NCBI RefSeq assembly: GCF_010614805.1
Contig: NZ_JAAFZC010000001.1
Span: 682,001-746,000, forward strand
Direction of reading: 5' to 3'
Source: Pseudooceanicola aestuarii
GTDB taxonomy: Bacteria > Pseudomonadota > Alphaproteobacteria > Rhodobacterales > Rhodobacteraceae
DNA length: 64,000 bases
This document shows, in pieces, positions 62,530-64,000 of the stretch (positions within the stretch are counted from its first letter, which is position 1; every line of letters starts with the position of its first letter). Both the position numbers and the translations under genes were made by a program. Below the pieces are notes generated by a model. That model was given only the letters and a program-made list of their open reading frames with translations. It searched no databases and was not told the origin of the DNA.

Positions 62530-63987
62530 TCAGAATGGCGCCTCGACATCGCCCATGCGGACGTAGACGGATTTCTGCTGGCTGTAATGCTCGATCGCGG
62601 CCTTCGCGTTCTCCCGGCCCACGCCAGAGGCCTTGACCCCGCCAAAGGGGGCCTCCACCGGGGCGTCGTTGTAGGAATTGATGAAACAGCTGCCCGCCTG
62701 CAACTTTCCGATCACCCGGTGCCCGCGTGCCAGATCGCGGGTGAAGACCCCGGCGGACAGGCCGAATTCCGTGGCATTGGCGCGGGCGATCACCTCGTCC
62801 TCGTCGTCGAAATCCAGCACCGACATGACGGGGCCAAAGATCTCTTCGCGGGCGATGGTCATCTCGTCGGTGACATCGGCAAAGACCGTAGGCTCCAGGT
62901 ACCAGCCCGGCAGGTCGATCCGTTGGCCGCCGCTGACCAGGCGCGCGCCCTCGGCCTGGCCCTTTTCGATGTAGGACAGGACGATGTTCATCTGCCGTTC
63001 GCTGACCATGGGGCCGAAACTGGTGGCTTCGTCCAACGGATCGCCGATCACCGCATCCTTCAACCGTTCGGCCAGCCGGGCCAGAAACGCCTCCTTGATC
63101 CCGCGCTGCACGAAGACGCGGGTGCCGTTCGAACAGATCTGGCCGGAGGAATAGAAATTGCCGTTGATGGCCCCGCCGACGGCATTGTCCAGGTCGGCAT
63201 CGTCAAAGATCACCAGCGGGGACTTCCCGCCCAGCTCCATCGTGACATGTTTCATCTGGGCCGCCGCCGCCGCGTAGACGCGCCGCCCCGTGGGCACCGA
63301 TCCGGTCAGGGAAACCTTGGCCACGCGGGGATCGGCGACCAGCGCGCCGCCGACCTCGCCCATGCCCTGCACGACGTTGAAAACACCCGGAGGGGCGCCC
63401 GCCTCTGTCAGAATATCGGCAATCTTCAGCGCGCAAAGCGGCGTCTGCTCCGAGGGTTTGAACACCATGGTATTGCCGCAGGCCAGTGCCGGCGCGGCCT
63501 TCCAGCAGGCGATCTGGGTCGGATAGTTCCAGGCCCCGATACCCACGCAGACCCCCAGGGCCTCGCGGATCGTATAGACCCAATCCGCGCCCAGCTGGAT
63601 ATGTTCGCCCGTAAGGCTGGCGGCGAGACCGCCGAAATATTCCAGCGCATCGGCGCCCGAGGTCGCGTCGGCGACCAACGTTTCCTGCAACGGCTTGCCC
63701 GTGTCCCAGGTTTCCAGAACCGACAATTCATTGTTGCGACTGCGGATGATGCGCGCGGCATCGGTCAGGATGCGCCCCCGTTCCCGCCCGGACAGGGCGG
63801 CCCATTCGGCCTGCGCGGCCTGGGCGGCGGCCAGCGCCTGTTCCACGATCTCGGGCGTGGCGGCATGAACGCGGGCGATCTCGGCCCCGGATGCGGGGTA
63901 GATCACCGGGATCGGCGTCCCGGCGCGGTCTTCGACATAATGGCCGTTGATGTAGTGACTGGCGACGGGGCGAACGGTGTCGGACAT
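62530..63987 (-). CDS. betB: betaine-aldehyde dehydrogenase
   Basis: 485 residues, NAD(P)-dependent aldehyde dehydrogenase. It has [35 protein letters not shown], general-base Glu251 in [18 protein letters not shown] and catalytic Cys285 in [13 protein letters not shown], with the BetB-typical LETWDTGKP and [21 protein letters not shown] segment ([19 protein letters not shown]). It makes glycine betaine. First visible gene of the bet pair; its promoter and any betI lie beyond the window edge. Confidence 0.96.
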   Translation of the reverse strand: MSDTVRPVASHYINGHYVEDRAGTPIPVIYPASGAEIARVHAATPEIVEQALAAAQAAQAEWAALSGRERGRILTDAARIIRSRNNELSVLETWDTGKPLQETLVADATSGADALEYFGGLAASLTGEHIQLGADWVYTIREALGVCVGIGAWNYPTQIACWKAAPALACGNTMVFKPSEQTPLCALKIADILTEAGAPPGVFNVVQGMGEVGGALVADPRVAKVSLTGSVPTGRRVYAAAAAQMKHVTMELGGKSPLVIFDDADLDNAVGGAINGNFYSSGQICSNGTRVFVQRGIKEAFLARLAERLKDAVIGDPLDEATSFGPMVSERQMNIVLSYIEKGQAEGARLVSGGQRIDLPGWYLEPTVFADVTDEMTIAREEIFGPVMSVLDFDDEDEVIARANATEFGLSAGVFTRDLARGHRVIGKLQAGSCFINSYNDAPVEAPFGGVKASGVGRENAKAAIEHYSQQKSVYVRMGDVEAPF

Positions 63988-64000
63988 CGGGCTGCTTTCT

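Overview
The window is about 64 kb of GC-rich chromosome. Gene content and synteny point to an alphaproteobacterium of the Rhodobacteraceae (Roseobacter type). The main pointers are the ChvG/ChvI - short HPr kinase - RapZ - EIIA(Man) - HPr block with pckA divergent from it, a (2S)-methylsuccinyl-CoA dehydrogenase of the ethylmalonyl-CoA pathway, an nfuA-tsaB-rimI block preceded by an Irr-type iron element, and a mixed aerobic/anaerobic cobalamin gene set. The genus cannot be fixed from the sequence alone. I see no rRNA, tRNA, phage, IS element or CRISPR array. It reads as ordinary core chromosome with almost no junk.

Layout. 1-4.5 kb: purine deamination (5'-truncated guanine deaminase, 8-oxoguanine deaminase), a CAP lipoprotein, an IMPase-family histidinol phosphatase and a small XRE regulator. 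4.8-9.1 kb: quinone oxidoreductase, LysR regulator, DUF1127 protein, Bax-inhibitor-1 protein, GNAT, ribosomal protein L33. 9.3-11.8 kb: acidic PRC-barrel protein, RNase P RNA on the minus strand, universal stress protein and VOC protein. 12-13.7 kb: nfuA-tsaB-rimI. 13.9-19.2 kb: a BMP-type nucleoside ABC transporter operon with a LysE-type exporter inserted between its two permease genes. 19.3-21.9 kb: TauE/SafE exporter with its TIGR02186 partner, and an acyltransferase. 21.9-28.4 kb: the regulatory PTS and ChvGI block, divergent from pckA. 28.4-35.4 kb: DUF3859 protein, second TauE/SafE protein, mcd, and a TRAP transporter (dctPQM-like).

35.6-59.9 kb is dominated by cobalamin biosynthesis in three blocks. 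The minus-strand block is DUF6732 - cbiX - cobH - cobL - cobI - cbiG/cobJ - cobM. A plus-strand block is DUF1636 - cobC - cobD. A second plus-strand block is cbtB - cbtA - His-rich protein - cobW - GNAT - cobN - cobO, headed by a cobalamin riboswitch. A Xi-class glutathione transferase, a degenerate response-regulator receiver, a lytic transglycosylase and smc lie between these blocks. The window ends with a FadR/GntR-type regulator and convergent betA-betB for glycine betaine synthesis.

Functionally, the cobalamin genes supply B12. B12 is needed by the mutases of the ethylmalonyl-CoA pathway, to which Mcd belongs. The most interesting features are the coexistence of an early-type chelatase (CbiX, with repeated Cys motifs and a His tail) and the late aerobic chelatase subunit CobN; several His-rich metal-handling proteins under riboswitch control; and the LysE gene inside the nucleoside ABC operon. 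I found no wholly new system that I can defend from sequence alone. The best candidates are listed as findings.
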